64,000 nt of DNA from Adiantum capillus-veneris (taxonomy: Eukaryota > Streptophyta > Polypodiopsida > Polypodiales > Pteridaceae). Both the position numbers and the translations under genes were made by a program. The notes below the pieces were generated by a model. The model made no database searches. It had not been told where the DNA came from and saw only the letters and a program-made list of their open reading frames with translations. Numbering within the stretch: position 1 is the stretch's first letter; each line of letters starts with the position of its first letter. Below are positions 60,260-64,000 of the stretch, in pieces. The stretch is taken from NCBI GenBank assembly GCA_014529385.2, contig CM043964.1, positions 110,172,587 to 110,236,586 on the forward strand, read 5' to 3'.

Positions 60260-60451
60260 TGAAGGAGTACGAGCGGAAGTGCGACGCGAGAGAGAGTGCG
60301 AGAAGAAGAGCACGACGATATGGTGAACTCGCTCTACTGTAATGTGTAGAGCATAGTGAGTTCTTATTAGGTTTTTACAAAAGAATATGTGTACATACCT
60401 GGCGGCCCGCCCACTTACTTGGGCGACCACATTGGGCTTTATACCCCAACA
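60260..60451 (-). repeat. 5' LTR of element M (192 bp)
   Basis: TGAAGGAGTACG ... CCCCAACA, single-unit form, followed by the CTTTC duplication. Confidence 0.95.
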
Positions 60452-60624
60452 CTTTCCACCTATGCATTCCATGTCATCAATCATCCACATAGCTTGCCAC
60501 ATGGATGACCATGTCATTCATTCATGGCCACCTCAATGGCCATGTCATTTTTATACTTTTTTAATAATGTAAATAAATTGAAAATCAAGATATCTCAACC
60601 TAATTATTTACTTGGTAATTTAAG

Positions 60625-60663
<39 letters not shown>

Positions 60664-60770
60664 GTATTTATTTTTTTAGAAGTGTAAATAATAGTAAAAT
60701 TCTATTTATTTGAAATATTATTGGATCACAAAAAAAATTATTTTTAAAAATAGCTTTTGATTTACTTATG
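60452..60770. other. Right part of the GCCATGTCATC repeat and AT-rich DNA
   Basis: The repeat of 54281-54704 continues to about 60550, followed by AT-rich sequence with a TA microsatellite at 60628-60659. No gene seen. Confidence 0.6.
60628..60659. repeat. TA microsatellite
   Basis: About 16 AT units without interruption. Confidence 0.97.
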
Positions 60771-61260
60771 CAAACAGGTTTGGGATCTTCTGTATCCATA
60801 CTAGCCACACGTAGCTCGCGGAAAGAAAAACATCTGTCGTATTTCTTGATCACGCCGTGGCCCGGGCGGGAGCTCATCATAGTCGGTGCCCCGGCCCTCG
60901 ACATGGTCCACCATCACTCATCGCCTACCGAACCCCGTCGACCACCCCCAGCGCGTCGAGCCCCAGGAGACCCGAAAACGACATGAAAGTAGCCAAGCCT
61001 GTCGATGGAAGGTAGCCTTGGCACTTGCCCGAAGGGGGGGGGGGGGGGGGGGGGGGGGACATCCCAACGTCACAAAAGGGGTGCGGGGAACACATCGCCT
61101 CATCTCACTCATCCTTCGCTCCGCGGTCCGCCCTGTTCCTGTCTTAATCAAGCACCACTACCCCTTATAGTTGTACACAATTCGGTACGGGTCGACAAAC
61201 CTCCAAGAGCCATGACCCACATGCCGACAAACGGGGGAAACCCCCTTGTTGGCTGAGAGA
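60771..61260. other. GC-rich unassigned stretch with poly-G tract
   Basis: Base composition rises sharply here. No homology recognised. Frames across it are short and proline/glycine-rich because of the G run. Confidence 0.45.
61034..61058 (+). repeat. Run of 25 G
   Basis: Twenty-five consecutive G on the plus strand, a candidate quadruplex-forming tract (inference). Confidence 0.9.
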
Positions 61261-61379
61261 AGGTTTCCATGAGAGGATTCAATGGCCAATGGTGTGAACG
61301 ACACGTCCATCGACAACACCTGGTACGCTAACAAGAAGACTCATGGTATGGTGAAGAGCCAAGCGCACAGACGAGGACA

Positions 61380-62070
61380 GGTGGATGCTTGACAGAGCCA
61401 CCGACGACTCCATTTTGATGTGGCCAACTACGTCGACGGAGGATATACGAGGGCATGGACGCGTTGATGGGACGGCGTGGGCCAATGGTTGGGCCGACGC
61501 TCTGAGTATGTCGATGTGGGCTGACGTGTATCTGAAGCATGAAGCAGATGATTCCATTATCGATGACAATGTAACATGGTCGATCGAGGTCAGGTGCACC
61601 AACGGGGCCGACTACGTCAAGGGAGAACAACCAAGGGGTCGTCCGTGCAAGTCTTCGATGACAGGATGAAACGGGCCGACATGGGTGGACACGCGAACGG
61701 ACACTTGAAGCATGGAGCGAACGACGCCACTGTCGATTGCATCGTGATGGAGACGATCAAGGCTGGTAGCACCAATGGAGCTGACGAGGCATACACGGCA
61801 AGGGTGATGGGGTGGTATGAGTCGACGAGTGAGCTACACAAGGATCAACGAGTGCGTGAAGGACAGAGCGAACGATGCCACTGTCGACTCCACCGTGATG
61901 GGGCCGGTAGCATTAACAAGTCCTACAAGCCGTACACATGATGATGGGATGGCATGTACAGATGGGCGAGTCAAGACGATGAGTGTATCAACGAGGGTTG
62001 ATGGGTGCGTGAAGAACAAAGCGGACAGCACCATGGCCGATGACACCATGAGGGGTCGATTGCGTCGATA
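61380..62070 (+). repeat. Degenerate tandem repeat, about 150-bp unit, five copies
   Basis: A motif translating as (K/D)-x-A-x-D(S/A)-(T/I)-x-D recurs at about 61391, 61538, 61711, 61862 and 62015 (spacings 147, 173, 151, 153). Examples are HEADDSIIDD, HGANDATVDC, DRANDATVDS and NKADSTMADD. GC-rich. It may be a decayed coding repeat or a non-coding satellite. Confidence 0.6.
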
Positions 62071-62090
62071 GGGCCACCTGTATTATAACT

Positions 62091-64000
62091 AGAAGGATGG
62101 CCACGGGACTTTGTAAGGGTGGAGAAATGGAGTGGAAACCCACCCGTCCAAAGTCACGTGGCCATCCGATATGGTTTGGGTGGTTCCAAACCATACTATA
62201 TGCTAAAATAGATCGTACCAGCCATACTATCCATTTTACTGCATAGTATGGGCCTTGACCACCCATACTAGTTTGGATGGCTACGTAACTTTGCACGGGT
62301 TGGGAAATAGCACTCACCTCCACGAACACGTGAAAATTTTTGTGGCCATCCAATATTGTTTGGGAGGTCCCAATACATAATATACGCTAAAATTGGCATA
62401 TGAGCCATATGAACCATTTTAGCACAGAATATAGGCCTTGATCGCCCAAACCATATTTGATCCCTGTGAAACTTTTCAGGGATGGGAAAATGATTCTCAC
62501 CCCCACAGTTGCAAGTTTTCATGGCCATCCGACATGGTTTGGGTGGTCCCAACTCATACTATGCCTAAAATGGGTCGTATGAGCCATACAGCTTATTTTA
62601 ACGCATAGTTTGGACCTTGACGGCCCATACTATACTCGATGGATGTGAAACTTTGCATGTGTGGTTATGTTTTGCTCAAGACCACCCATGAAAAGTTTCA
62701 GAGCCATCCAATATGGTTTGAGCAGTCCTGACCCATACTAGGCACTAAATGGGCCCTAAGTGTCATACGGTCCATTTTAGCACATAGTAAGTGCCTTGAC
62801 CGCCGATGGTTGTGAAATTACCTGGATAGAGGAATGGCACTCATCCCCACTCGTATAAATTCTTTTATTCATATGATATAGGTTGTGCGGTCACGAACCA
62901 TACTATGTGCTAAAATGGGCCATATGGCTCATAGGACCCATTTTAGTACATAAGTATGATCCTTGACCACTCATACCATATCAGATGGTTGTGAAACCTT
63001 GTAGGGGTTGTAAAATGGTGTCACCTCTACCTTGAAAAGTCTTGTGGCCATCCAATATGGTTTGGGTAGTCATGAACCTACTATGCGCTAAAACAGATTG
63101 TATGGCTCATACGGTCCATTTTAGCACATAGTATGGGCCTTGAATGCCCATACCAATGTGGATGGTTGTGTAAATTTGCAGGGGTGGGATAATGGTGCTC
63201 ATCCCCACCCATGAAAACTCTCGTGGCCATCCAATATAGTTTGGGTGATCAAGACCCATACTATGCGCTAAAATAGGTCGTATGAGCCATATGGTCTATT
63301 TTAGTGTATAGTATGGACCTTGATCACCCAAACCATATCAAATGATTGTGCAACTTTTCACGGGTGGGAAAATGATGCTCACCCCATTGGTGCAAAGTCT
63401 CGTCGCCATCCAATATGGTTTGAGCGATTTCGATCCATACTATGCATCCTTATCCCTCAACTCTAACCATAAACCCTAAATCCTAAACAATAAACCTTGA
63501 ACCACAAACCCTAAACCCTAAACCCTAACCCATAAACCCAAAACCATAAACCATAAACCTTAAACCTTAAACTTTGATATCTAAATCCTAAATCCTAAAC
63601 CCTAAACCCTAAACCTTGTACCCTATATCCTAAACCCTGTACCCTATACCTCAAAACCCTAATCCTAAACCCTAACTCATAAATCTCAAACCTTGTATGG
63701 TTGTGCGACTTTGGACGGGTGGGGGAATGGTGTTTCACAACCATCTAATATGGTTTGGACGGTCCCCATCCATACTATGTGATAAATGGGCCGTATGGCT
63801 ATCCTATACCCTAAACCCTAACCCATAAACCCTAAACTTGGATGACTATGCAACTTTAAACGGGTGGAGAAATGTGATCACCCCCACCCATGCAAATTTT
63901 CACAACCATCCAATATGGTTTGGACGGTTTCGACCCATACTATGTGCTAAAAATGGACTATATGGTTCATACAACACATTTTAGCACTTAGTATGGGCCT
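62091..64000. repeat. Satellite array, about 180-bp unit with dyad symmetry
   Basis: GGCCATCC(A/G)ATATGGTTTG recurs at about 62159, 62342, 62521, 62699, 62872, 63047, 63223, 63406, then at 63740 and 63901. Each unit contains CCATACTATG-x-GCTAAAATGG followed after a short gap by its inverted form CCATTTTAGC-x-CATAGTATGG. The array runs off the window end. Confidence 0.92.
63465..63690. repeat. Degenerate telomere-type (AAACCCT) block inside the satellite
   Basis: Many imperfect AAACCCTA units (for example AAACCCTAAACCCTAAACCC near 63505) with ATAAACC and AAATCCT variants. A second short block lies at 63800-63835. Confidence 0.88.

Larger units (their letters stand above)
54705..60451 (-). mobile_element. 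Element M: Ty1/copia retrotransposon, minus strand
   Basis: Complete: LTRs at both ends, primer site, leader, full but broken polyprotein, and purine tract. Target duplication CTTTC at 54700-54704 and 60452-60456 is perfect. The LTRs differ in length (314 versus 192 bp) through a tandem duplication in the left one. Confidence 0.96.

Noticed and set aside
60885-61256. Gly- and Pro-rich frames around the poly-G tract
   Set aside because: Produced by the G run, open in several frames at once; no homology seen.
63465-63690. True chromosome end
   Set aside because: Units are degenerate and the satellite continues on both sides.

Overview
This is a plant nuclear window made almost entirely of transposable elements. 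No intact host gene, tRNA or rRNA gene was recognised. The plant origin is inferred from Ty1/copia polyproteins of the Tork/TNT1 type, Ty3/gypsy elements of both the chromovirus-like and the Athila/Tat-like branches, initiator tRNA-Met type primer sites, and degenerate AAACCCT telomere-type arrays. The species cannot be named from sequence; a large repeat-rich genome is likely.

Layout. A (1-4112, +): copia element cut by the window edge, with 3' LTR. B (4113-7327, -): 5' end of a giant gypsy element (LTR, primer site, leader with long palindromes, start of gag), apparently cut by A. C (7454-46440, +, in three pieces): old giant gypsy element. It is split first by D (8832-21880, -), a gypsy element with target duplication GGTAG, and then by F (23001-41567, +), an 18.6 kb gypsy element with candidate target duplication TATGG. 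D is itself split inside one LTR by copia E (15046-20749, -; duplication TATAT). G (46441-47340, -): end of a chromovirus with a 144-bp LTR. H (47341-50633, +): another giant-type gypsy fragment. K (51992-52657): candidate LTR. L (52941-54280): non-autonomous CACTA-type DNA transposon. M (54705-60451, -): copia with duplication CTTTC. 60452-64000: repeats, a poly-G tract, a degenerate 150-bp repeat, and a roughly 180-bp satellite holding telomere-like blocks.

The most unusual content is the group of giant gypsy elements B, C, F and H. In C, F and H the integrase is followed by a retropepsin-like domain (DTGA or DNGA motif, with ILG-x-x-W near its end where preserved). F also has the ordinary protease upstream of reverse transcriptase, so it carries two. 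After this second domain comes a basic tail with repeated W-x-(P/V)-K motifs, then a purine tract and a non-coding spacer. C and F then have a long accessory reading frame with a coiled-coil middle that matches no family I recognise. The leader or spacer of each element carries its own palindromic motif, repeated several times and different in each family. All copies are broken by stops and frameshifts, so the active form has to be inferred by comparing copies.

Nesting gives relative ages: C is oldest, then D and F; E is the youngest inside D (two differences seen between its 187-bp LTRs, and one in-frame stop in the polyprotein). M is of intermediate decay.
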